Below are positions 12,301 through 18,963 of a stretch of DNA of 64,000 bases, one piece after another. The stretch covers positions 4,402,001 through 4,466,000 of the forward strand of contig NZ_RBKT01000001.1 of assembly GCF_003633685.1 (NCBI RefSeq), in the 5' to 3' direction. Source of the stretch: Micromonospora pisi. GTDB lineage: Bacteria > Actinomycetota > Actinomycetes > Mycobacteriales > Micromonosporaceae. The notes under the pieces are model-generated. The model was not told the origin of the DNA, ran no database searches, and saw only the letters and a program-made list of their open reading frames with translations. The position numbers and the translations under genes were made by a program. Within the stretch, counting starts at the first letter, position 1. Each line of letters opens with the position of its first letter.

Positions 12301-15215
12301 GCGAGCGCGATGTCGAACGCCCGAGGGTCGATTCGGGGCGCCGCCGGGTCCGGGTGGAGCAGTTCCGCGATGAACTGCCCGGCGGTGGTGATCGGCGTCC
12401 CGGTGTGCTCGTCGAGGATCAGCACCGACCACAGATCCACCTCGGCGTCGTCCGGCAGGCCACGCTCCGCCCGCAGGTCGGCGGCGAAGTCCGGGAAGTC
12501 CTCGGCGAAGCTGGCCGCGAAGAGGTCGCGGATGACGGTCGCGTGCTGGGCGAAGAAGTCCTGCAGGTCGTCTCCGGCGGCTTCCCACTGGGCGAGCATC
12601 GACTGCCGGGCGAGCACCGCCATGGCGGACCTCACCGCCCCGCCCGGGTTCGCCTGGGTGGCGAGTACGCCGGAGAGCTGCACGTGCAGCAGGGCCATCA
12701 GTTCGACGGTGGCGGCGACCGACCGGGACACCCCGGCGAGGGCGGCGACCGCCTCCACCGAGGGCGTCCCGCCGGTCCTCGCGGCCACCAGGTGCCCCGC
12801 CACCAGGTGACCGAACCGCAGGGCGGCGGCGACCTGGTAGCCGTTCTCCTCGTCCATGTTGTCGACGAGGTCGTTGATCACGTGCAGCACGCCACCGCCG
12901 AGCGGGGCACCGACCGACGCCGGTACGAGCGGCGCCGCTGCGGTGCCGGTGGACTCGGGGGCCGACCAGGTGGCGTCACCGGCCGGCTGTACCCGGCCGT
13001 CCGTGTCGACCACCATCGCCGTGGCTCCGACGGCGGTGCGTACCTCTTCGGGGATCTCGTTGGCCGGGTAGAGCCGGCGGTGCAGCGGATCGACCCAGCG
13101 CACACCGGCCGTGGTGGCGACCATTGCGACAACGTGGTCGTCCCGGTCGCCCGGCATCCGCAGCACGACCAGCGCGAGCCGGGGGCCGTTCCCGGTGGGG
13201 GCGCCGTTCGTGTCGACCCGGCCGGGACGGCCCACGTCACGGGCGAGCCCGGCCAGTGATTCCACCCGGGCCCAGCCGCCCATCGGGGCGGCTGCCGTCA
13301 GCGCCCGCTCGGTCAGGGGGGCGAGGTCATCGGCGGTGCCGGCGGCGATCAGACCGTCGCGGTGCAGGGTGGTGGCGAGGCCGACGACCGCGGCCAGCCG
13401 GTCCACCCTGGTCGGAGTGCCGGTCGGATCCGCGGTGCCCCCGGGCGGTAGTGCGTCGATCGTGGCCCGCAGCTCGGGTACGGAGAGGGTGTGGCCGTGC
13501 GCCTGGGAGGACGCCTCCACGGACCGCAGGGCCAGAAGTGCCGCGTTCTCGGCGGCGATGGTGCTGCCGGAGTCGCGCACGGTGTCGGCGAGCAGCAGCC
13601 TGTCCACGGGATCGAGGCGGTGGGCGCGGACCGCCTCGGCGCGGGCCCGGTCCGTCGCCCGGGGGTCCGCCCCGGACGCGGGCGGCAGCAACTCGCGGGC
13701 GGTCAGTTCGCGGCGGACGGCGGTGCGGAACAGCGCCAGTGCCACCTGCTCCGGGGCGATGTCGGCCGGCGGGTCGGCCGCCGGGGCCGAGTGGCCGAAG
13801 CCGGTCACCGGCGGTGCCGGGTCTTCCGACACGTCGACGACGGCCCGCGCGTCCCGTCCGCCGTCGGCGAGCGGGGTCGCGGTTGACCCGGTGTGCAGCG
13901 GACCGGTGAACATCCGGCCGGTCAGCCGCTCGGCCTCCCCCGGCCCGATGCCGAGCCCGTGCAGGTTCTCCGTCACCAACCCGCGTAGTGATTCCCGCGT
14001 CACCATGGCCTGACGGGCGCCCGCGCCACCGGTCCGTACGACCGGCAACCGCCGACCCTCGGCTGACCTGAACCTGTCGAAGGCCGTCTCCGCCAGCCAC
14101 AACGCAGTGGCGACCAGTTCCACGGACGAGCGGGGATCCTCCTGTGCGTCGGTGAACGGCACGGTCAGCCGGGCGGGCAGGCCGATGGCGTCGTCGGAGA
14201 GGAGCGGGAGTCCCGTGCCGAAGCGCACCGGCCGGTCGCCGTCGGCGGTGTGATGGCCGGTCGCCGTGTACATCCGCCGCAGGTGCAGCGGTACCGGGGC
14301 GGCATGCCACAGTCCGGAGTCGTCGCGGGACAGGTCGACCACGTGCCGTACCTGCTCCAGCCGTGACTCGGCGCGCAGCATTCCCGCGACGGTCCGGACC
14401 ACGATGTCCGGGTGCTCGTGCCGGCCCGCCGTCGTGGTCAACCCGACGAGGTCGAGTCGGGAGGGGTCATGTGCGAGCTGGTCGCGGGCGGCGGCGTACG
14501 CCTCGTCGACCAGTGCGAGCGTGCCCACCCGGTCGTTCAGCGGGATCGGCAGGCCGTCGGCGGTGATCGTCGTCTGGTAGCGCCAACCGAGGCGCTGCGC
14601 CTGCACGAGTTCCCGGGTGATGATGTCCGCCTGCGAGCGGGTCAGCTCACCGAAGACGTCGAAGTGGCCCCCGGCCTCGACGACAAAACCGCCCTGGGGG
14701 TACGTCGGGTCGGCGCCCTGTCGGACGACGCCGCTCGTCGTCGAGGACGTGTACACGGTCACGTCGAAGCCGAGGGCCCGCATCTCGGTGCCGAAGTCGG
14801 CTCCGACGCTCCCGTCGATCACCGCGATGGACCGTACGGGCAGGTCGGGGTCGGCGTACTCGCGGGCGAAGGCGCCCTCGTCGACCACCAGGCGGGCGAG
14901 GGTGATGCCGTCGACGGACGTCGGCGCCACGATCGCGAACGCGCGGGTGTCCGCCACCCAGGGCACGGTGAGGTCCCGGAAACGGGCCGCTCCGCCAGCG
15001 GATGCTGCCTCGTAGTGGCGGGCGTACGCGCGGTCGCAGGCGGCGATCCATTCCGCCACCAGATCGGCCAGGTCGGTGTCGGGGCCACCGAAGGAGAGGC
15101 CGACGGTCCGGCCCCACCGGTTCGACAACCGGCGGGGTGTGGCGGAGTTCCCGCTGCCGGCAGGGGGGCCGCCGAGGTCGGTCCCGGGCGGCAGCGTCGG
15201 CGTGCCCTCGCTCAC
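3381..15215 (-). CDS. Giant multidomain T7SS-associated effector-like protein (3944 aa)
   Basis: One uninterrupted 11.8-kb frame starting at GTG 15215, whose first bases overlap the TGA of a 13-codon upstream ORF. No signal peptide, WXG or LXG domain is seen at the N-terminus. Order of recognisable parts: an uncharacterised alpha-rich N-terminal 1450 residues; module A near 1520-1680, shared with the protein at 1-3023; beta/alpha repeats; a zincin motif HEMSHLLGTVDEY with H2397, E2398 and H2401; a Ser/Pro-rich linker; a papain-like domain with C2816 (ADCVPLAW), H2885 (HVFWL) and D2907 (VDVQTPG), as in Tox-PL glutamine-deamidase/peptidase toxins; a weak ART-like stretch; and two isolated-Cys domains, C3289 (LFACVALP) and C3678 (VACDTGLLPGG). 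The layout resembles giant actinobacterial 'lonely Cys' proteins. It follows eccD by 88 bases, so it is probably cotranscribed and a T7SS substrate (inference). Confidence 0.9.
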   Translation of the reverse strand: MSEGTPTLPPGTDLGGPPAGSGNSATPRRLSNRWGRTVGLSFGGPDTDLADLVAEWIAACDRAYARHYEAASAGGAARFRDLTVPWVADTRAFAIVAPTSVDGITLARLVVDEGAFAREYADPDLPVRSIAVIDGSVGADFGTEMRALGFDVTVYTSSTTSGVVRQGADPTYPQGGFVVEAGGHFDVFGELTRSQADIITRELVQAQRLGWRYQTTITADGLPIPLNDRVGTLALVDEAYAAARDQLAHDPSRLDLVGLTTTAGRHEHPDIVVRTVAGMLRAESRLEQVRHVVDLSRDDSGLWHAAPVPLHLRRMYTATGHHTADGDRPVRFGTGLPLLSDDAIGLPARLTVPFTDAQEDPRSSVELVATALWLAETAFDRFRSAEGRRLPVVRTGGAGARQAMVTRESLRGLVTENLHGLGIGPGEAERLTGRMFTGPLHTGSTATPLADGGRDARAVVDVSEDPAPPVTGFGHSAPAADPPADIAPEQVALALFRTAVRRELTARELLPPASGADPRATDRARAEAVRAHRLDPVDRLLLADTVRDSGSTIAAENAALLALRSVEASSQAHGHTLSVPELRATIDALPPGGTADPTGTPTRVDRLAAVVGLATTLHRDGLIAAGTADDLAPLTERALTAAAPMGGWARVESLAGLARDVGRPGRVDTNGAPTGNGPRLALVVLRMPGDRDDHVVAMVATTAGVRWVDPLHRRLYPANEIPEEVRTAVGATAMVVDTDGRVQPAGDATWSAPESTGTAAAPLVPASVGAPLGGGVLHVINDLVDNMDEENGYQVAAALRFGHLVAGHLVAARTGGTPSVEAVAALAGVSRSVAATVELMALLHVQLSGVLATQANPGGAVRSAMAVLARQSMLAQWEAAGDDLQDFFAQHATVIRDLFAASFAEDFPDFAADLRAERGLPDDAEVDLWSVLILDEHTGTPITTAGQFIAELLHPDPAAPRIDPRAFDIALAVGGAGLDLSRGPQYPELVDDLDNALRSALDRLAIDSVAAWPVPPNPEEDWPVLTDQPADVLPHGPENPSESVPIALVHLSEVLGRSVNRPYDGRGETAGQHQLRAGWTVADEVTALFASELAGGAVPPEALPALMEIEAVAALHGYLLLTTQLTAAAAAPQGLTNGYAVAVLPLLPPAQIHAALPESAVRFVAAHLDEIRDRVTGQLADTTRGDGRDPLREPLRGHPAGTIGDLLDLLLTGRGPDIDLHQAMRLPAPPASTRPVVADRGAIPVQLFTVGPDGTTTPVDPGNGGFTAAEFGPDSTTALAVEELAHTADGREHQRRVLDAARRAHTGELGEAGQATLTLLGAARDLAREPSGPGARHEPLTTAQAVTVLTAIGRTDSGHRAATAAAEALSALRGLAGRLGAAGPGVADPVTRVTAALPPVMDRLRVVAGGQLPVDDPASAGQTPPPAAAESVLTSPEGGGGSRTEDRRPAMWGGAPSRPSGTAPEPARAGSSTGPGTTAGAELQAARTVALTHHRSRVPSPTVDPPPVVGRLTPAEARRAQVGWPDGSAWDHLLITAAPFGYVAYSPYRSNGPQHPGLIYVEQLGWHLPPETDHIQPVRGTVTIAVAASPDLAPYAIADVLAQIVDRVYGTGPVPPLRVLVPGVNGENLVLRHLAGRLPGADVIGPRGDWAVRHDGTLLDPTNPTAGWGRYRTGRDPVAAPSQAAPTAPGVGARPTPVGTPRQRVADWVFLTLATADAHPVRRMGRLHRAFYGVAVTTDNPSEFADRLGGGWTAAPLGAVAADVTRLGPGSTAFVDLGDDGVAAVRNEAGSILFIELRNGAVTAIGDGQDPTRQVNALVLDPAGRPERQSGRGGGTPATDSGGQSPIDEAMSEPFLWEQGSVTVDLPGMAQIVAGPQRDVPRLFGPNLRQVLHTARARNAEWDPGEPSGITAIDRWDSGFVRPPTVPVLRQIRNIAQAATADDAMESLLARLVPDDEDEPAPQRLSIRVVVRAQGSVAETEALGNWAAGVLRHRLAEGFARWSQRNDDSPTPAFVVDYVVDPWSYLSNAERDSLEIRFLGFQPEPAGTAGSSASSDGSVDEGGRSLPDGTTTVRAWFRAGVPASASEQDLNNLVVGTARRVETAGAAGTAPVRISVVLRHRPGGSASSGAEGRAQAVADRLRGLVSRNVGQAAGSPRRRDELMGFLTIDVAARADNTVVTSGGADLVEIHLPPEPAPAPLADHTNPVVDYLSTWRYRTDWASTNGWWTLSRPIQDVPRLISELPASSFRTVRANNPEAVEPVGEPGPPVTVRPSAVRYDVARVRVSAQPGEAPRTLRVFQLRLALQPGPGVTERQLTALRQAATNAAAMVFNNQFQLPGPDSDQFHVDLRFTEPENAHHVIDVAAHAPGGRVLADSGGWSVAVLTMPEARRTALLAHEMSHLLGTVDEYIDPSVGVGRPSAFFRRPTPEDNLPRMPRRTALPQLMGALRSERQTAEARPNWFSPRYLLYVTLAQESAVPAPVTDVRWNGRQLLLGQVPVDTWSRPAQARTIIRDLLTQPRHDQSYPVDRRTALALNDERYRRDLTNAVATLSHDEGHPRYQGNAFLVLVDSELAPFQAAVSGAPADRPALVATGRAPAPVQPDQILVVIRGLTHGLDARAAAADAVLIPARIPLRYVGQGTQSGQRVLMLEQSGPPLPLPAPPSEAMEEAAERTDAPAIIEAAEDETTSAAADPADDLRTPGKPEPDPAPRRAAPEQPLLPPANFGVIRRPTPPAAVAETSTSAPQTGGMAASAPMTGAIEGTNPFPTTAMSATAVAILHRALDVTSIGAGGRGSDLAEWIREVERPVDDPQVADCVPLAWAAYVVRYGRRGNRAATDSLTSPRFTDFTHTLDGTFVTEFDPAALVDTLPPGHSVLVHERFHRPHVFWLMADEQPDENGRAVVRVVDVQTPGQYHPFVLGEDNWSRALDAPGTRVMYFDSAGRPLAELPAATTTPAAAGTGRAGLATEALLDGWSRGEPGGLRSEFVRNNAPVAGYLTWRGPLSQLARHLAGVDAANPLRLSTSPPRILPQGAHLVEVTVGPGAALTASNLRSGSMSVSRDRFAEVLVVAVSQGGTFSRTSISAPEVQGRTFAELAAGRLGTAPINDPGLTPAREPRIPHEHLKWWRSRRNRILSVIQKPIARAGPLDWWAKDKDGFYLENTEGTYFKQEIGITYKAQEEQSDAPWPNVVFDGTYILRTKRQNGAARHETRRLPFNIDEHTFFVEIHANQFDFGAATTRGEGGSGLQRIMPTYRVIDGERLGREVLSDPRYQRAVREHGDRLRVVLFACVALPNSQEFARTLGRPVWATNGTAVVGPMGGRQSIGLEMREGDHEPRFFLVAPSGQLYLSPHTSIEDVEARMSSLDLDNLTFAVDNVEDDSNSLTEPYGRNPDLRPGPAGSIDPGFTREQFAADLLNQLRAADSAHSSAGARHIERVQRAIDWWNGSGSADSFSGVVAGVRYIEAANGMDYYGRTLLSAEAAATVLVGMHATTEQNPTGRTRDRMGSALEELRRLRHELRRVPAPPHSELQRIIAAVLANIPALEGRLTPGQNPPQWMDGIGDANLPRVAELLPSRTGGWLADGAEVVIRDLDGTRSGVALLSDDVRARLSMGSLLPGGESFVVLVLGAEGAEGRGRLVRVPVVHPDGSAGEVLFTAEQLALVLRDRGSAGQDLSLVACDTGLLPGGFAQELADATGRNVSAPQEQVAVGFPGLGSEIVSATGLPWLLFVPHGVGGAGWDVINDEIIGNAAGRGTTDEVPAVGRAFDGISALTAPETGGVAGAAPEVPTNVRTLLGLAHRAATSGGGSPATAGSQTLVRFLDRRFPMGIRLDPADESAYREDVGNWFDEAVREVTTGVQRPESWRSVTTALERAGTDGVVLILPDGNHHASVLEFGDDGQIWQIAFAPNGPTPVPVQIATSDQPPPQRIMVFNKCNTVLGAPGPR

Positions 15216-15253
15216 CGGATCACCGTCGCACCGGTCTGACGGAAGGCATTCAT
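15212..15253 (-). other. Short upstream ORF overlapping the start of the giant gene
   Basis: ATG at 15253-15251 opens 13 codons (MNAFRQTGATVIR) ending in TGA at 15214-15212, which overlaps the GTG start of the giant gene. GAAGGGG lies about 6 bases upstream of the ATG, a better ribosome site than anything directly before the GTG. The arrangement would allow translational coupling: ribosomes finishing the short ORF could restart on the giant gene. The ORF is too short for composition to show that it is translated. Confidence 0.35.
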
Positions 15254-15303
15254 CGGTGCCCCTTCAAGGTGTCGAGGTCGTTGCGCCCGTGCCGTGGCAG
15301 CGG

Positions 15304-16674
15304 TCAGAAGTTCCGGCCGAGTCCCCAGAGCAGGCCGTAGACGCCGTAGACGCCGAGCAGTAGCGGCGGCAGGGCGAGCTGGCAGACCGTCAGCAACGGT
15401 CGGAGCCGGGACGGTCGATTGTCATCCGGTTCGGCGGTCGTGCCGGCTCGCCAGAGCAGGACCGGTAGTCCGACGCCGAGTGCCGCCACGCCCACGATCA
15501 GCATCAGCGGCACGACCAGAGGGGCGGTCGCGGACCAGTGGGCGAGCGTGGCGAGCAGGCCGAAGGTGCCGGCGAGGGCGGCCAGCACGGGGCCGATCGC
15601 CTCGGTCATGAATTCGAACGTGCCGGCCCGGACGAAGAGGGCGACGGTCGCGACCGCGGTGAGCGCGATGGCGAAGGCCGATGCCTCGCGTACCAGTACG
15701 AGTTGCGCCACGGCGACGATGGCCGAGGTGACGCCCATCAGCAGCAGGAGGGTGTGCCGGGCCCGGCTCACCCGACCGGCGAGGTGGTCGGGGTCGGCCT
15801 GCGGTTCGACCGATGCGGACGACATCCGTAGCCAGGAGGCGGCGGTGAGCAGGCCGGCGACGCGCGGTGCGACGGCGAGGAACAAGGTGCCGGCGGTGAC
15901 GACCGTGCCGGCCGCGGCGGCCGGGGTGGCACCGAAGGCCAGGACCACCGTGGTGATGGCGCCGGCGAGTACGACCAGCAGCGTCACGGCGGCGAGCAGC
16001 ACACCGGGTACGGCGATCAGGGCGATGATCAGCCCGAGTACCGCGCCGATCTCGGCGTAGACGAGGTGGGCCGCGTCCCACGTGGGGTCGCCCAGACTCA
16101 GCACCGCGACCATGATCATGCTGGGGATGACGGCGCAGCCCAGCAGCACCCGGAGCCCGTGCGGCAGGACCCGGGGGTACGGCTGCAGCAGCCGGGCGGT
16201 GACCGCGAGCCCGATGCCGACGACCGCGGTCAGCGCCTCGACAAGAAGGGGGTGCTGACCGGTGAATCCCAGGTAGCCCAGGGCGACGACGAGCCAACCG
16301 GCGGCGAGCAGCATCGCGACCCGGCCCTTGGCGCGGACGTCCCAGCGCGGCCCCCGACCGGAGTTACCGAGGTCGTTGACGACCTCCCAGACGCTCCGTA
16401 CCACCGGCTCGTCCGCCTCGCTGGCGAGCGTGTCCCGGAGGTAGAGCAGAGTGCCGTCGACGACGCCGACGCTGGCGAGTGAGGCGGTCACCGGCAGCGG
16501 TGGCGATCCGGTCGGGGCCAGGCTCCAGACCGCCGGCAGCGCTTCGTCGGACTCCTGGCCGACCAGCCGCGCCAGCAGGTCCGAGTATTCGGCGATCGGC
16601 GCGTCGGCCGGTACGGCCAGGTCGACCTGCTTACGCGTACCGACCACGGTGACGAGGCAACGTGGCTGTGACAT
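15304..16674 (-). CDS. eccD: Type VII secretion integral membrane protein EccD
   Basis: A 456-residue protein. The start chosen is the ATG at 16674, giving MSQPRCLVTVVG; it overlaps the TGA of the upstream WXG100 gene (TGATG), so the two are translationally coupled. Residues 1 to about 80 form the YukD-like ubiquitin fold of EccD (KQVDLAVPADAPIAEYSDLL). From about residue 120 there are roughly eleven hydrophobic segments, the standard EccD pore topology, and the length is normal for the family. In ESX systems EccD forms the membrane-spanning chamber with EccB, EccC and EccE, none of which is in this window. It probably belongs to a four-gene operon with the two WXG100 genes and the giant protein gene. 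Confidence 0.93.
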   Translation of the reverse strand: MSQPRCLVTVVGTRKQVDLAVPADAPIAEYSDLLARLVGQESDEALPAVWSLAPTGSPPLPVTASLASVGVVDGTLLYLRDTLASEADEPVVRSVWEVVNDLGNSGRGPRWDVRAKGRVAMLLAAGWLVVALGYLGFTGQHPLLVEALTAVVGIGLAVTARLLQPYPRVLPHGLRVLLGCAVIPSMIMVAVLSLGDPTWDAAHLVYAEIGAVLGLIIALIAVPGVLLAAVTLLVVLAGAITTVVLAFGATPAAAAGTVVTAGTLFLAVAPRVAGLLTAASWLRMSSASVEPQADPDHLAGRVSRARHTLLLLMGVTSAIVAVAQLVLVREASAFAIALTAVATVALFVRAGTFEFMTEAIGPVLAALAGTFGLLATLAHWSATAPLVVPLMLIVGVAALGVGLPVLLWRAGTTAEPDDNRPSRLRPLLTVCQLALPPLLLGVYGVYGLLWGLGRNF

Positions 16675-16994
16675 CAGTGGTGTTGCCAGGTCTGTACGTT
16701 GGCCCACTCGCACTCGGTGTAGTTGCTCCAGGTCACGTTCATCGCCTGGGCGATCTGGCCGAGTACGCCCTCCGGACCCAACAGCCCTTCGGCGGCGATG
16801 TTCCACTCGTTCTGCAGTCCGGCGTAGTACGTCTGGGCCTCGCCGCTCCAGCTGTCCAGAACCGGTTGGAGCTGGTTGCGAAGCCGGGTCAGGTCGTCGC
16901 TGATCGTGAACGCCACACTGTTGATGTACGGCCCGGCGTGTTCCAGGTCGAGCGGTACGGCGATTTCGCGGGAGTCGATGCCGCTGCTGTCCAT
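16674..16994 (-). CDS. WXG100-family ESX protein (EsxB/EsxA-like)
   Basis: A 106-residue helical-hairpin protein with SWSGEAQ at the turn, the W-x-G signature, and YTECE (Y-x-x-x-E) near the C-terminus, which matches the general T7SS export motif. A good ribosome site (GGAGAGAG) lies just upstream of the ATG. WXG100 proteins are exported as heterodimers and can escort or gate larger substrates. The likely partner is the WXG100 gene immediately upstream (46-base gap); eccD follows with a 1-base overlap. The secreted substrate that this pair serves may be the giant protein of the same operon (inference from gene order). Confidence 0.9.
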   Translation of the reverse strand: MDSSGIDSREIAVPLDLEHAGPYINSVAFTISDDLTRLRNQLQPVLDSWSGEAQTYYAGLQNEWNIAAEGLLGPEGVLGQIAQAMNVTWSNYTECEWANVQTWQHH

Positions 16995-17040
16995 GTTCTC
17001 TCTCCTCGCTGCAAGGGTGGGGTCGGCCGAGGTCAGGTGG

Positions 17041-17394
17041 TCAGAAGCGGGCCGGCGGCAGTTCGAAGCCGGGCTGCCCGGGCATCAGTTGGCCGTCGAC
17101 CGGTTGCAGGTTGCGGATGTTCTGCATCTCCGCGTCGGTGTAGTTGACCTGGTTGCCCTGAAGGCCCAGGGAGATGTCGGTCAGCGCGTCGTGCATCATC
17201 CGCGAGTAGACGTCGTAGTCGTTCATCAGCTCCTGGAAGGTGTCCTGCGCGATGCCGCGCCAGTTCCCCTCCAGGCTGACCACGTAGGTTCGCAGCGCAC
17301 TGAGCTGCCGGGCGATCTCCTCGGCGGTCTGATTGCAGCTCACCGAGGCGCTGTGCACCATTTCCGGCGTGACGTTGAAGCCTGGGGTGGTCAT
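17041..17394 (-). CDS. WXG100-family ESX protein, partner of the adjacent WXG100
   Basis: A 117-residue protein. The start is the ATG at 17394 (MTTPGFNVTPEMV), preceded by AGGAGAAG at ribosome-site distance; a longer frame upstream gives an unlikely Cys-rich N-terminus. The LEGNWRG sequence supplies the W-x-G turn, and YTDAE is a Y-x-x-x-E export motif further on. It is probably the first gene of the WXG100-WXG100-eccD-giant protein operon, 186 bases downstream of the LuxR-type regulator gene. The C-terminal tail is Pro/Gly rich and longer than in classic EsxA. Confidence 0.88.
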   Translation of the reverse strand: MTTPGFNVTPEMVHSASVSCNQTAEEIARQLSALRTYVVSLEGNWRGIAQDTFQELMNDYDVYSRMMHDALTDISLGLQGNQVNYTDAEMQNIRNLQPVDGQLMPGQPGFELPPARF

Positions 17395-17580
17395 GACTTC
17401 TCCTGAGGAAGTGCGGCCGATGTTCTCTTCGTCCGGCACCATCGGGTTGTCCCGGTGTCCCTGCCAGGTCTGACCACAAGGACAGGGCCGACGGTCCCAG
17501 CACAAGGCTCACACCGGGGTCGGACCAAGGGCGAGTACCAGATCGGATGTCCCCTTCGCCCGATCGCTACGGTGCGTGGG

Positions 17581-18258
17581 TCACCCCGTGACGACGTACC
17601 CCAGTTCGATCGCCCGCCGGGTGAGCTCGGCCTTGTTGCCGGCGTTGAGTTTGGTGCGGATCCGCTTGACGTAGGTGCTGACCGTCGACTCGGTGAGACC
17701 CATGCGCCGGCTGATCTGTCCATGGGTCAGACCCTTGGCGACCCACTGCAGGGTTTCGATTTCGCGGCTGGCGAGCTGGGGCTGCCGGCTGGTCGGTTCC
17801 GGCGCGGTCTGGGTGACCAGGTGTCCGAGGAGGACGGCGGAGACGTGCAGGCCGCCCTGGCGGGCCGTCTCGACCGCGAGCAGTAGCTCCTCGGTGTCGG
17901 ATTCCCTGGTCAGGAAGGCGTGCGCACCGCCCTGCATGGCGGCCGGCAGGTTCGGCGGGTCCTCCGGCCGGCACAGCGCGATGGCGCGACTGCCCGGGGG
18001 CAGCAATGCCCAGAAGCTCGCGCCGAGCCGCGCGCCGCGGTGTCCGTACAGGTCGAGGACGACCAGTGCGGGCGGGTCGTCGCGGACCGGTATCGCGGTG
18101 ATCGAGTCGACGTCGCAGCGCACCGTCACCCCTGGCGCGTCGGCCAGTACGTGCGCGAGGCCACTGCGGATGATGGGGTTGCCCGAGACGACGGCGAGCC
18201 CGATCGGACCAGCCTGGTCCCCGGTCGCTGCGTACGTCGATTCGTCGACGATATTCAT
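17581..18258 (-). CDS. LuxR-family response regulator with degenerate receiver
   Basis: A 225-residue protein starting at ATG 18258 (MNIVDESTYAA), with GGGGG just upstream. Residues 18-145 look like a receiver domain: the phosphoacceptor position is D69 in VVLDL, but the usual acidic pair of the first strand is replaced by SGN (LAVVSGNPI). Residues 161-225 form a LuxR/FixJ helix-turn-helix (LASREIETLQWVAKGLTHGQ ...). There is no sensor kinase nearby. The acidic-pair loss suggests phosphorylation-independent or ligand control. It lies upstream of and in line with the T7SS operon, so it is a good candidate regulator of secretion. Confidence 0.85.
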   Translation of the reverse strand: MNIVDESTYAATGDQAGPIGLAVVSGNPIIRSGLAHVLADAPGVTVRCDVDSITAIPVRDDPPALVVLDLYGHRGARLGASFWALLPPGSRAIALCRPEDPPNLPAAMQGGAHAFLTRESDTEELLLAVETARQGGLHVSAVLLGHLVTQTAPEPTSRQPQLASREIETLQWVAKGLTHGQISRRMGLTESTVSTYVKRIRTKLNAGNKAELTRRAIELGYVVTG

Positions 18259-18624
18259 AAGTGTGCCCCCCGGCAGACTCCTCCGGCTTGCGCCGCCCCC
18301 GTTACCACCCACCCGGCGGTCCACCGGTGGGTGGCGACGACGAGCGATCGGGACCCCGAAACGACGTCCCTGTCCATGCAACGTCGTTCGGTGGGCGTCG
18401 CCCAGGCGAGATCACCCACGGAACTGGCGAATCCGCCGAATCTGCCGCCAGATCCGCCGGGTGCCGGCGGTCATTGTGGGGCTTGCGCACAAGGGGTCAC
18501 GGGTCAATCACCGGACCTGGGTCTGATTACCGACGATAGCGGCTGAGGAGCCCGCCGTGTGTCCCGTCCGACGTCCCAGAACAGGTACTGGTGAGGCCGT
18601 TGGCGTACCGGATAGACCTGAACG
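18259..18624. other. Divergent intergenic region, no gene seen
   Basis: 366 bases separate the LuxR-type regulator (leftward) from the YbaB-like gene (rightward), so promoters for both, and possibly for the T7SS operon, should lie here. It is GC-rich with short frames only, none with coding character. I did not find a convincing sigma-factor hexamer pair or operator. Confidence 0.5.
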
Positions 18625-18963
18625 GTGACCAGCGGTGGACTCCCCGACTTTCGTCAGCTGACAGAGCACCTTTCGCAGCTGACTGCCGACATGCAGCGGA
18701 CCCAGGAGGAGTTCGCGGCGGCCGACGTGTACGGCGGATCACCGGACGGGCTGGTACGGGCGACCATGCGCTCCGGCAAACTGGCCGCGCTGACCATCGA
18801 TCCGACCGCGATGGGGCAGGACTCCACCCGCCTCGCCGCTCAGGTGCTCGCCGCGGTGCAGGACTGCGAGGTGCGCTCCGCCGAACTGCTCATGCGCCGG
18901 ACTGGTCCAATGAATCAGGCGATGGAAAAAGTAATAGGTGAAATAGCGTCACCGCCGAGGTGA
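18625..18963 (+). CDS. YbaB/EbfC-family nucleoid-associated protein
   Basis: A 112-residue protein with a GTG start. The layout LTADMQRTQEEFAAADVYGG followed by a strand-rich VRATMRSGKLAALTIDPTAM is typical of the YbaB/EbfC fold, a small dimeric DNA-binding protein. Such paralogues, separate from the copy beside dnaX/recR, are common near T7SS genes in actinobacteria. It is divergent from the LuxR regulator, and its last 74 bases overlap the 3' end of the convergent NB-ARC regulator gene. Its role in regulating this locus is an inference. Confidence 0.8.
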   Translation: MTSGGLPDFRQLTEHLSQLTADMQRTQEEFAAADVYGGSPDGLVRATMRSGKLAALTIDPTAMGQDSTRLAAQVLAAVQDCEVRSAELLMRRTGPMNQAMEKVIGEIASPPR

